From Streptomyces agglomeratus (GTDB lineage Bacteria > Actinomycetota > Actinomycetes > Streptomycetales > Streptomycetaceae), in NCBI RefSeq assembly GCF_001746415.1, contig NZ_MEHJ01000001.1:6082501-6146500 (forward strand): a stretch of DNA of 64,000 bases, in the 5' to 3' direction. Each line of letters starts with the position of its first letter. The stretch's first letter is position 1. Of this stretch, positions 9,573 through 16,391 are shown piece after piece. The translations under genes and the position numbers were made by a program. Below the pieces are notes generated by a model, which saw only the letters and a list, made by a program, of their open reading frames with translations, ran no database searches and was not told the DNA's origin.

Positions 9573-10388
9573 GTGACTGCCAGCACGCCAACGGCCGCGC
9601 CGGCTGGTGCCGGCCCCGGTTCCGCGAATCCCCGTACGCCGACCGCCCGGCCCCCGCGAGCCTCCCGTGTCCCACCCGGCCGCGCCCTGCGCATCGCACT
9701 CACCCTCGCCACCGCCGCACTCGCCCTGCCGCTGGTCACCGCCGCCCACCAGGCCCGGCCCGCCCCGTACGGCGACCGGCTCACCGCTCACAGCGCAGCC
9801 GCCCGCCCCGACCCCGCCCTGCGCATCACGGGCGAGGCGGTCGAGGCGTACGACGGGAGGACCGGGCGGCGGCACTGGACGCACACCCGCCTGGGGCGCC
9901 GCCCTCTCGCCGTGCGCCCGGCGTCCGGCCACGCCTTCGCCCTGTGGAGCGACGGGCTGGTCACCGACACCGCCCGCACCACCGGCCGTACGGTCCGCTG
10001 GCACCGCGCCGTCCCCGGCCTCGCCCACCGGCTCGCGGCCGGCGGGCCCGGCCGCGCCACCGGTGTCCTCCAGCCCCTCGGCCCCGGGACCGGAATGCTC
10101 GCGGTCGTCACCCCGCAGCGCATCGCGGCGTACCGCACCGTCGACGGAGACCTGCGCTGGGTGCTGCCCGCCGCGCCCGGCTGCGCCTTCGACGCCCGCC
10201 GCACCGCCCGCACCGGCGGTGCGCTGCTGGTCGCGCAGCCCTGCGGCGCCGCCGCCTCCTGGACCACCGAACTGGTCGCCGTGGACGATCTCGGCCGGAT
10301 CGCGCCCGGTCGCACACCGCTTCGCAACACCCGGCCCGGTGACGGAACAATGCCCGGCCCGGCGGCGGAGGCCGCGCCAGAAAAGTAG
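9573..10388 (+). CDS. Membrane-anchored PQQ-like beta-propeller protein
   Basis: A 271-aa protein from GTG 9573 with AGGGGGAC upstream. A Pro/Ala-rich cytoplasmic start is followed by one hydrophobic segment (about 38-58: ALRIALTLATAALALPLVTA). Then come outer repeats such as AVEAYDGRTGRRHWTH, LVTDTARTTGRTVRWHR and RIAAYRTVDGDLRWVLP, the tryptophan-docking pattern of PQQ-like blades. Only three or four blades are visible, fewer than a closed propeller, so it may be a partial or divergent form. Likely an extracytoplasmic binding or scaffolding role, ligand unknown. It lies just upstream of the ABC-F leader region. Confidence 0.75.
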   Translation: MTASTPTAAPAGAGPGSANPRTPTARPPRASRVPPGRALRIALTLATAALALPLVTAAHQARPAPYGDRLTAHSAAARPDPALRITGEAVEAYDGRTGRRHWTHTRLGRRPLAVRPASGHAFALWSDGLVTDTARTTGRTVRWHRAVPGLAHRLAAGGPGRATGVLQPLGPGTGMLAVVTPQRIAAYRTVDGDLRWVLPAAPGCAFDARRTARTGGALLVAQPCGAAASWTTELVAVDDLGRIAPGRTPLRNTRPGDGTMPGPAAEAAPEK

Positions 10389-10402
10389 TTGCGGGCGACC
10401 GT

Positions 10403-10408
10403 TAGACT
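10403..10408 (+). promoter_or_regulatory. -10 element placing the transcript start on a tiny leader ORF
   Basis: TAGACT fits the TANNNT -10 pattern and sits 6 nt before ATG 10415, the spacing expected for a leaderless transcript. No good -35 is visible at the usual distance. It is the likely promoter for the leader peptide and the ABC-F gene. Confidence 0.55.
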
Positions 10409-10414
10409 GGGTCT

Positions 10415-10438
10415 ATGGCATCTCTCCTTGTGCATTAG
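10415..10438 (+). CDS. Seven-residue leader peptide MASLLVH upstream of the ABC-F gene
   Basis: ATG GCA TCT CTC CTT GTG CAT TAG, a complete 7-codon ORF starting 6 nt after a TANNNT -10 box, so it could be translated from a leaderless mRNA. It ends 63 nt before the TTG start of the ABC-F ATPase, with no terminator-like GC hairpin I can draw with confidence. Short leader peptides that sense stalled ribosomes are known upstream of antibiotic-responsive ABC-F genes. That this one works so is an inference. Confidence 0.5.
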   Translation: MASLLVH

Positions 10439-10501
10439 ACGGCGTCGAAGAAATCTCTCCGTCCGTCCCTTCCGCCGTCCATACCGCCCTGGAGTTTTTC
10501 C

Positions 10502-12100
10502 TTGATCACCGCCTCCGGCATCGAGCTGCGCGCCGGCGCCCGCCTCCTCATCGAGTCCGCTTCCTTCCGTATCGCCAAGGGCGACCGCATCGGTCTCGTC
10601 GGCCGCAACGGAGCGGGCAAGACCACCCTCACCAAGTGCCTCGCCGGTGAAGGAACCCCCGCCGGCGGCATCATCACCCGCTCCGGCGAGGTCGGCTACC
10701 TCCCGCAGGACCCGCGCACCGGCGACCTCGACGTCCTCGCCCGCGACCGCATCCTCTCCGCCCGCGACCTCGACTCGGTCCTGCGCAAGATGCGCGAGAA
10801 CGAGGAGCGCATGTCGAACGGACAGGGCGCCACCCGCGAGAAGGCGATGAAGAAGTACGAGCGCCTGGAGACGGAGTTCCTCACCAAGGGCGGTTACGCC
10901 GCCGAGGCTGAGGCCGCCACCATCGCCGCCGCGCTGGGCCTGCCCGACCGCGTGCTCGGCCAGCCCCTGCACACCCTCTCCGGTGGTCAGCGCCGCCGCG
11001 TCGAGCTGGCCCGCATCCTCTTCTCGGACGCCGACACCCTGCTCCTCGACGAGCCCACGAACCACCTCGACGCCGACTCGATCGTCTGGCTCCGGGACTA
11101 CCTGAAGACCTACCGCGGCGGCTTCATCGTGATCTCCCACGACGTCGACCTCGTCGAGACGGTCGTTAACAAGGTCTTCTACCTGGACGCCAACCGCTCC
11201 GCGATCGACGTCTACAACATGGGCTGGAAGCTCTACCAGCAGCAGCGCGAGGCCGACGAGAAGCGCCGCAAGCGCGAGCGCCAGAACGCCGAGAAGAAGG
11301 CGTCCGCCCTCAACTCGCAGGCCGACAAGATGCGTGCGAAGGCCACCAAGACCGTCGCCGCGCAGAACATGGCCAAGCGCGCCGAGCGCCTGCTGTCCGG
11401 CCTCGAAGCGGTACGCGTCTCCGACAAGGTCGCCAAGCTGCGCTTCCCGGACCCGGCGCCCTGCGGCAAGACCCCGCTGATGGCGGAGGGCCTGTCCAAG
11501 TCGTACGGCTCGCTGGAGATCTTCACCGACGTCAACCTGGCCATCGACAAGGGCTCGCGCGTCGTCATCCTCGGCCTCAACGGCGCGGGCAAGACGACCC
11601 TGCTGCGCCTGCTCGGCGGCGCCGAGAAGCCCGACACCGGCGAGGTCATCCCGGGCCACGGCCTCAAGCTGGGCTACTACGCCCAGGAGCACGAGACCCT
11701 CGACCCGGAGCGCTCGGTCCTGGAGAACATGCGCTCGGCGGCGCCCGACCTCGACCTGGTCGCGGTCCGCAAGACGCTCGGCTCGTTCCTTTTCACCGGT
11801 GACGACGTCGACAAGCCGGCCGGGGTCCTCTCCGGCGGTGAGAAGACCCGTCTCGCGCTGGCCACCCTCGTCGTCTCGTCCGCGAACGTCCTGCTCCTCG
11901 ACGAGCCGACGAACAACCTCGACCCGGCCAGCCGCGAGGAGATCCTCGGCGCCCTGCGCACGTACAAGGGCGCCGTCATCCTCGTCACCCACGACGAGGG
12001 CGCGGTCGACGCGCTGGAGCCGGAGCGGATCATCCTGCTGCCGGACGGCGTGGAGGACCTGTGGGGCCCGGACTACAAGGACCTCGTGGCCCTCGCCTGA
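10502..12100 (+). CDS. ABC-F family ATP-binding protein
   Basis: A 532-aa cytoplasmic protein with two ABC domains and no membrane span, the ABC-F plan. Domain 1 has Walker A GRNGAGKTT (near 38-46), signature LSGGQRRRVELA and Walker B TLLLDEPTNHLD. Domain 2 has Walker A GLNGAGKTT, signature LSGGEKTRLALA and Walker B VLLLDEPTNNLD. The charged inter-domain linker is KRRKRERQNAEKKASALN. ABC-F proteins bind the ribosomal E site and either act as translation factors (EttA-like) or protect against drugs. The start is TTG 10502; no other start gives the family N-terminus MITASGIELRAG. A strong terminator lies 140 bp after the stop. Confidence 0.95.
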   Translation: MITASGIELRAGARLLIESASFRIAKGDRIGLVGRNGAGKTTLTKCLAGEGTPAGGIITRSGEVGYLPQDPRTGDLDVLARDRILSARDLDSVLRKMRENEERMSNGQGATREKAMKKYERLETEFLTKGGYAAEAEAATIAAALGLPDRVLGQPLHTLSGGQRRRVELARILFSDADTLLLDEPTNHLDADSIVWLRDYLKTYRGGFIVISHDVDLVETVVNKVFYLDANRSAIDVYNMGWKLYQQQREADEKRRKRERQNAEKKASALNSQADKMRAKATKTVAAQNMAKRAERLLSGLEAVRVSDKVAKLRFPDPAPCGKTPLMAEGLSKSYGSLEIFTDVNLAIDKGSRVVILGLNGAGKTTLLRLLGGAEKPDTGEVIPGHGLKLGYYAQEHETLDPERSVLENMRSAAPDLDLVAVRKTLGSFLFTGDDVDKPAGVLSGGEKTRLALATLVVSSANVLLLDEPTNNLDPASREEILGALRTYKGAVILVTHDEGAVDALEPERIILLPDGVEDLWGPDYKDLVALA

Positions 12101-12130
12101 CCCCGTCCGGTCCCGTCCGGTCCCGTCCGG
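12101..12130 (+). repeat. Three tandem 10-bp repeats directly after the ABC-F stop codon
   Basis: Three copies of (C/T)CCCGTCCGG follow the stop codon, with a further partial TCCCG. Probably a slippage-prone GC repeat. No function is evident. Confidence 0.8.
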
Positions 12131-12148
12131 TCCCGGCTCTGGCGGGCC

Positions 12149-12169
12149 TGATCCACTTCCACTGGATCA
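12149..12169. promoter_or_regulatory. GATC-containing palindrome upstream of gbn
   Basis: TGATCCA and TGGATCA are inverted repeats with a 7-nt spacer; a third GATC follows at 12184. Gbn is known to prefer GATC, so this could be a binding site near its own gene. It lies upstream of the terminator, about 310 bp from the gbn start, so direct promoter control is uncertain. Confidence 0.35.
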
Positions 12170-12239
12170 TTCGGCTTACGGGTGATCCTTCATCTGAGTG
12201 AGAGCCTCTCGTACCCCGGCGTGTCATGCACCGGATTGC

Positions 12240-12263
12240 GGCCCGCCCCTTCTGGGGCGGGCC
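12240..12263 (+). terminator. Terminator downstream of the ABC-F gene
   Basis: GGCCCGCCCC, loop TTCT, GGGGCGGGCC, then CTTTGCG: a 10-bp perfect GC stem with a short T stretch, 140 bp past the ABC-F stop. Confidence 0.85.
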
Positions 12264-12482
12264 CTTTGCGTCCAGCCGCCCCACCCACCGCGCTGACCAG
12301 CCCCTTTCCCGCGATCTTCGTCCGAACCTATGACGGAGAAGAGCCGGAATCCTGCACTCCGATTACGGCGGACGGTTCCTCACGGGCAAACGTTGTTGTA
12401 CGGACCTTGCCGAATGGGTGGCCAGGAAGCCGGGAAGGGGTGATCATGAGAGTCCAGAGCGCACTTCCTTGAGGAGGCACGG

Positions 12483-12704
12483 GTGGCCGAGACTCTGAAG
12501 AAGGGCAGCCGGGTAACCGGCGCCGCGCGCGACAAGCTCGCGGCAGACCTGAAGAAGAAGTACGACTCCGGTGCGAGCATCCGGGCGCTGGCCGAAGAGA
12601 CCGGCCGCTCCTACGGATTCGTACACCGGATGCTCAGCGAGTCCGGCGTCACGCTGCGGGGACGCGGCGGGGCGACACGAGGCAAGAAGGCCACTACGGC
12701 CTGA
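12483..12704 (+). CDS. gbn: Gbn, small GATC-binding nucleoid-associated HTH protein
   Basis: A 73-aa basic protein. A lysine-rich start (MAETLKKGSRVTGAARDK) is followed by one helix-turn-helix (SIRALAEETGRSYGFVHRML, about 33-52) and a basic tail (RGRGGATRGKKATTA). It matches what I remember of SCO1839/Gbn, an actinobacterial chromosome-binding protein that recognises GATC and affects DNA shape and development timing. GTG 12483 has GAGGAGG 5 nt upstream. It is monocistronic, ahead of the enoyl-CoA hydratase-like gene. The identity is by recollection of size, motif and position; the HTH itself is plain. Confidence 0.85.
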   Translation: MAETLKKGSRVTGAARDKLAADLKKKYDSGASIRALAEETGRSYGFVHRMLSESGVTLRGRGGATRGKKATTA

Positions 12705-12832
12705 CCGCCTCGGGCGGGCCCGGCCCATCGGTTTTTGGGCGGTGGTCACCCGGTCGATCGCAGGATCGCCCGGGTGGTTACTGTGCAGTCACTTACTGAC
12801 CGCACGACTGCCACCCGAACCGGAGGCGCCAC

Positions 12833-13624
12833 ATGGCTTCGCTCGACTCTGTGCTCGACAAGGACGGCGTACGACTCACCGTCGAGGACGCCGTTGCCAC
12901 GGTGACCCTGACCAATGCGGCCAAGCGCAACGCCCAGTCTCCCGCTCTGTGGCGGGCGTTGACAGAAGCCGGACGGTCTCTTCCTGGCAACGTGCGGGTC
13001 GTGGTGCTGTGCGGCGAGGGCAAGTCCTTCTCCGCCGGCCTGGACCGGCAGGCGTTCAGCCCCGAGGGCTTCGACGGTGAGCCTTCCTTCCTCGACCTCG
13101 CACGTGGCTCCGACGAAGAGCTCGACGCGGTCATCGCCGAGTACCAGGAAGCGTTCACCTGGTGGCGGCGCAGCGACCTCGTCACCATCGCCGCCGTACA
13201 GGGCCACGCCATCGGCGCCGGTTTCCAGCTCGCCCTCGCCTGCGATCTCCGGGTCGTTTCCGAGGATGTGCAGTTCGCCATGCGCGAGACCAGCCTCGGC
13301 CTTGTCCCCGACCTCACCGGTACGCACCCGCTGACCGGTCTGGTCGGTTACGCGCGTGCGCTGGAGATCTGCGCCACCGGGCGCTTCGTCCACGCGGCGG
13401 AGGCCGAACGTATCGGCCTCGCCAACCTTGTCGTGCCCACCGGAGAACTCGACGGTGCCGTGCGGGACTTGGCCGGCGCGCTGCTGGCCGCGCCGCGCGA
13501 TGCCGTGATCGAGACCAAGGCGCTGCTCCAGGGCGCGGCCTCCCGTACGTACGAGGACCAGCGCGTCGCGGAGCGCGCCGCCCAGGCCCGCAGGCTCCGT
13601 GACCTGGCGGGCCTCGGCGACTGA
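12833..13624 (+). CDS. Enoyl-CoA hydratase/isomerase family protein
   Basis: A 263-aa crotonase-fold protein. The first oxyanion-hole strand region is VVVLCGEGKSFSAGLDRQAF and the second is AAVQGHAIGAGFQLALACDL, followed by METSLGLVPDLTGTHPL-type sequence. In the catalytic helix the usual hydratase glutamates are not both obvious (after GHAIGAG the family E in PEV/PE is replaced by TSLGLVPD), so the reaction may be isomerase- or hydrolase-like rather than hydration. The gene follows gbn by 128 bp and converges on the acidic unknown gene at 13650. Confidence 0.88.
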   Translation: MASLDSVLDKDGVRLTVEDAVATVTLTNAAKRNAQSPALWRALTEAGRSLPGNVRVVVLCGEGKSFSAGLDRQAFSPEGFDGEPSFLDLARGSDEELDAVIAEYQEAFTWWRRSDLVTIAAVQGHAIGAGFQLALACDLRVVSEDVQFAMRETSLGLVPDLTGTHPLTGLVGYARALEICATGRFVHAAEAERIGLANLVVPTGELDGAVRDLAGALLAAPRDAVIETKALLQGAASRTYEDQRVAERAAQARRLRDLAGLGD

Positions 13625-13649
13625 CGCGCCGACCGCTTCGCCGGCCGGC

Positions 13650-14456
13650 TCACTCGACGTCGGTCACCAGGACGGCCACTGTGGGACGGCCCTCCTGGGA
13701 TGCCGCGACGGCCCTGCGCACGGCGACGGCGACTGCCAGTGCGCGGTGCCCCGGCGCCGTCGCCAGCTCGATCTGCACGTGGTCGTCCCTCAGTCGGACC
13801 GGGGCGCCGAGGACGTGGGTCAGGCGTGCCACACCGGGGACGGCCGTCGCGGCAGCCGCTGCGGCGGCCCTGCGGGCGGTGTCGCCCGTGTCCGGGCCGC
13901 CTGCCCCGCCCTCCGGCGCCGTCTCCGGTTCGCCGGGTTCCCCGCCCGGCTGTTGGTCCGGCTGTTCGTCTGGCCGTGCGGAGCCCTCCCCGACCGCCTC
14001 TTCGTCCCGGCCGCCGTGTCCCTCGTCCGGGGGAGTGGCCGGGACGGGTTCTTGGCCCGCTTCCACCAGGTCCGTCACCCGCAGGTCCACCGCCGTGACC
14101 GCGAGCCCCAGCCGGGCAGAGGCCGCCTCCCGCAGGGCGATGCGCAGCCGCTCGGCCCGGTGCGGCAGCGGCTCGCCGCCCGTGTCGGCCGTCAGGTCCG
14201 CCTGGATCCGCAGCGGCCCGGGCGGCAGTGCGCCGGGCGGCGGCGGAACGGCGGGCTCGACAGCCGCGTCAGGGTCGGTGAGCCCGATGCGCAGCGACCC
14301 CAGCTTCACACCGGGAACGGCCGCCGCCGCTCGCCGCAGAACCGAGTCGGCCGCCTTCTCCGCGAGCCATGCGCCGTCCGCCGCCTCGCCCAGGGGCAGC
14401 AGTCTGCCCAGGCCGAGTAGTTGCCGTACTGCCCGGGTCATTCCGTCAGGTGCCAT
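13650..14456 (-). CDS. Conserved actinobacterial protein beside the Asp23 operon
   Basis: About 268 aa from ATG 14456, which has CTGGAGCA just upstream; other ATGs are in frame at 14495 and 14441. Two alpha/beta halves (PGVKLGSLRIGLT...PLRIQADLT and PGVARLTHVLG...DHVQIELATAPGHRALAVAVAVRRAV) flank an acidic, Pro/Gly/Glu-rich disordered linker (GHGGRDEEAVGEGSARPDE onward). The halves resemble the small alpha/beta module of Asp23-type proteins encoded divergently next door. Databases often name Streptomyces homologues after baculovirus P10, which I regard as a coiled-coil artefact. Its partner or role is unknown. Confidence 0.75.
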   Translation of the reverse strand: MAPDGMTRAVRQLLGLGRLLPLGEAADGAWLAEKAADSVLRRAAAAVPGVKLGSLRIGLTDPDAAVEPAVPPPPGALPPGPLRIQADLTADTGGEPLPHRAERLRIALREAASARLGLAVTAVDLRVTDLVEAGQEPVPATPPDEGHGGRDEEAVGEGSARPDEQPDQQPGGEPGEPETAPEGGAGGPDTGDTARRAAAAAAATAVPGVARLTHVLGAPVRLRDDHVQIELATAPGHRALAVAVAVRRAVAASQEGRPTVAVLVTDVE

Positions 14457-14550
14457 TGCTCCAGCCTGCCGCATCCCCGGCGCGAGATCGGGCAACCGGC
14501 CCTAATCTGGGCAGTGGAGTCCAGTACCGCCCGGAAAGGGACGAACGGAT

Positions 14551-15036
14551 ATGACTGACACCACGCGGAACCGGCCGGACAATCCCGACCAGGGGTCGAC
14601 CGGCGAGGAGGCGAAGAAGACCTCCATGACGAAGCGGGGTGGCGGAGATCCGGCCTCCCGCGGTCGTACGACGATCGCCGACGGTGTGGTCGAGAAGATC
14701 GCCGGCCTCGCGGCCCGCGACGTCCTCGGCGTACACGCCATGGGCAGCGGGCTCTCCCGCACCTTCGGGGCCGTGCGCGACCGGGTGCCCGGCGGGGCGA
14801 AGTCGGTGAGCCGGGGCGTCAAGGCCGAGGTCGGCGAGGTGCAGACGGCCCTGGACCTGGAGATCGTCGTCGACTACGGCGTATCGATCGCCGATGTGGC
14901 CCGCTCGGTCCGGGAGAACGTCGTGTCGGCCGTGGAACGCATGACGGGCCTCGAAGTGGTCGAGGTCAATATCGCGGTCAGCGATGTGAAGCTGCCCGAC
15001 GAGGAAGAGGACGAGCCGGAGCCGCGTCTCCAGTAG
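14551..15036 (+). CDS. Asp23/Gls24 family envelope stress response protein
   Basis: A 161-aa soluble protein. A polar disordered start (to about 37) leads into the Asp23 domain: GRTTIADGVVEKIAGLAARDVLGV, then EVGEVQTALDLEIVVDYGV, VARSVRENVVSAVERMTGL and VVEVNIAVSDVKL, with an acidic C-terminus (EEEDEPEPRLQ). In Firmicutes, Asp23 binds the membrane protein AmaP and affects cell-envelope stress. It is the first gene of a five-gene operon, divergent from the acidic unknown at 13650. Its final codons form the first of four 22-bp tandem repeats. Confidence 0.92.
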   Translation: MTDTTRNRPDNPDQGSTGEEAKKTSMTKRGGGDPASRGRTTIADGVVEKIAGLAARDVLGVHAMGSGLSRTFGAVRDRVPGGAKSVSRGVKAEVGEVQTALDLEIVVDYGVSIADVARSVRENVVSAVERMTGLEVVEVNIAVSDVKLPDEEEDEPEPRLQ

Positions 15037-15103
15037 ACCGGAGCCCCGTCTTCAGTGGACGGGAGCCCCGTCTCCGGTGAACCGGATCCACGTCTCCAAT
15101 AGA
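15016..15103 (+). repeat. Four 22-bp tandem repeats spanning the Asp23 gene end
   Basis: Units at 15016-15037, 15038-15059, 15060-15081 and 15082-15103 share the pattern CCGGAGCCCCGTCTCCAGTGGA with a few differences each. Unit 1 encodes the last residues of Asp23 including the stop (TAG); units 2-4 fill the gap to the next gene. Each unit contains GGAG...CTCC, so small hairpins can form. Confidence 0.85.
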
Positions 15104-15115
15104 GGGAGCAGCAGG

Positions 15116-15307
15116 ATGAGCATGGCGGTGGTTGGCCTTGTGGCCGGTATGGCGCTCGGGTTCGCCGGGTACTTCGGTGGGTTCGGAGCATTTCTGCTGG
15201 TGGCGGCCTTGGGCGCGATCGGCTTCGTAGTGGGCAAGTTCGCCGACGGCGACCTCGAACCAGGCGACTTCTTCCGCGCCGGTGAGCGCGGCGGCCGGCC
15301 GAGGTGA
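15116..15307 (+). CDS. Small membrane protein of the Asp23 operon (DUF2273-like)
   Basis: A 63-aa protein with two hydrophobic segments (VVGLVAGMALGFAGYFGGF and GAFLLVAALGAIGFVVGKF) and a short basic tail (FFRAGERGGRPR). DUF2273 proteins of this size occur between Asp23 and AmaP genes in Gram-positive bacteria. ATG 15116 has GAGCAGCAGG upstream. Its TGA overlaps the GTG of the next gene. A membrane-anchoring role for the soluble Asp23 proteins is inferred. Confidence 0.85.
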   Translation: MSMAVVGLVAGMALGFAGYFGGFGAFLLVAALGAIGFVVGKFADGDLEPGDFFRAGERGGRPR

Positions 15308-15660
15308 CCCCCGCGATGGCCACCGGTCAGGTCGAGGCCGCCGAGCGCGGAGCGACCCGGATCGCCGACCGGGTCGTCGCGAAGATCGCAGCCAGGTCGG
15401 CGCGCGAGGCACTCGGAAAGGTGCCGGAGGGCGGCAAGGCACCGCACGCGACGGTGACCGTGCACCACGACAGGGCGCGGGTGCGGGTCGTCCTCGAACT
15501 GGGCTACCCGTCGGACATCGGCGGGCAGTGCGGTGCGGTACGGCGTGAAGTCGCCCAGGGAGTAAGTACGTTGGCGGGCATGGAAGTGTCCGAGGTGGCC
15601 GTTCATGTCGAGCGGCTGCACTCGGCGCAGGCCCGCACGGCGCGGGGGAGGATCCGATGA
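15304..15660 (+). CDS. Second Asp23/Gls24-like protein
   Basis: A 118-aa protein from GTG 15304, overlapping the previous stop (GTGA). It repeats the Asp23 pattern: ATRIADRVVAKIAARSAREAL, ATVTVHHDRARVRVVLELGY, REVAQGVSTLAGMEVSEVAV, and a basic tail. It is a diverged paralogue of the 14551 protein, lacking the long acidic ends. Two Asp23-type proteins in one operon suggest a hetero-oligomer. The stop overlaps the next gene as ATGA. Confidence 0.88.
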   Translation: MTPAMATGQVEAAERGATRIADRVVAKIAARSAREALGKVPEGGKAPHATVTVHHDRARVRVVLELGYPSDIGGQCGAVRREVAQGVSTLAGMEVSEVAVHVERLHSAQARTARGRIR

Positions 15661-16385
15661 CCGGACCCGGACCCGGACCCGGATCCCGGCCCGAGCGCGA
15701 CGGCCCCGGTGGTACGGGCGACCCGCGTGAGACCGGAGACAACGGCCGTACGCAGCGGCTTCCCGTCATCTCCCGCGAGCAGGACGGCTCGTCCGCCCCC
15801 GTGCGCGAACCGGTGCCGACCCTCCAGGAGGAGGACGGCGGGAAGGCCGGGCGCTTCTGGTCCGCGCGGCGGGTGCCGGCCGCGCTGGTCGCCCTGCTGG
15901 CGATCGGCTGCGCCGGTCTCCTGCTGTACGACATCTCGGCGGTACGGGCCGGTCACCCCGCGATGCGCTGGCGGCGCGAGCTGGCCGACGGTCTGGCGAC
16001 GCGGCCCCTGGACGACACCTGGGTGCTCGTCGGCGCGGGCGTCGCGGCGGCGCTCGGGCTGTGGCTGCTGCTCCTCGCGCTCACGCCCGGCCTGCGCGCG
16101 ATCCTGCCCATGCGGCGTACGTCCGCCGACATCCGCGCCGGACTCGACCGGAAGGCCGCCGCGATGATGCTCCGCGACCGGGCCATGGAGGTGCCCGGCG
16201 TGCAGTCCGTGCGGGTGGCGGTGGGGCGCTCCAAGGTGCGGGTGCGAGCTCAGTCGCACTTCCGTGAACTCGACGATGTGCGCGGCGACCTGGACACGGC
16301 GCTCACCGCCGGGATCAGGCAGCTCGGCCTGGCCGGCCGGCCCGGCCTGTCCGTGCACGTCGGCCGTCCGGCGAAGAAGGGGTGA
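15657..16385 (+). CDS. DUF6286-like two-span membrane protein
   Basis: A 242-aa protein. A disordered Gly/Pro/Glu-rich cytoplasmic N-terminus (about 1-65) is followed by hydrophobic segments at VPAALVALLAIGCAGLLLYD and LVGAGVAAALGLWLLLLAL. A C-terminal alpha/beta domain (MRRTSADIRAGLDRKAAAMM...VPGVQSVRVAVGRSKVRVRAQ) echoes the Asp23 and AmaP modules. It is coupled to the preceding gene by ATGA. I recall the DUF6286 name for this type in Streptomyces. Probably part of a membrane complex with the Asp23 proteins. Confidence 0.8.
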   Translation: MTGPGPGPGSRPERDGPGGTGDPRETGDNGRTQRLPVISREQDGSSAPVREPVPTLQEEDGGKAGRFWSARRVPAALVALLAIGCAGLLLYDISAVRAGHPAMRWRRELADGLATRPLDDTWVLVGAGVAAALGLWLLLLALTPGLRAILPMRRTSADIRAGLDRKAAAMMLRDRAMEVPGVQSVRVAVGRSKVRVRAQSHFRELDDVRGDLDTALTAGIRQLGLAGRPGLSVHVGRPAKKG

Positions 16386-16391
16386 CGAGCG

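Larger units (their letters stand above)
12101..12482 (+). other. 382-bp intergenic region between the ABC-F gene and gbn
   Basis: It holds the 10-bp repeats after the ABC-F stop, a GATC palindrome at 12149-12169, the terminator at 12240-12263, and then less biased sequence (about 12300-12450) that is the likely promoter of gbn. GATC occurs at 12150, 12165, 12184, 12313 and 12442. No further protein gene is apparent. Confidence 0.6.

Noticed and set aside
13650..14456. Viral (baculovirus P10) origin for the acidic gene
   Set aside because: The name used in databases reflects coiled-coil or low-complexity similarity. The gene's codon bias and position next to the Asp23 operon are chromosomal.
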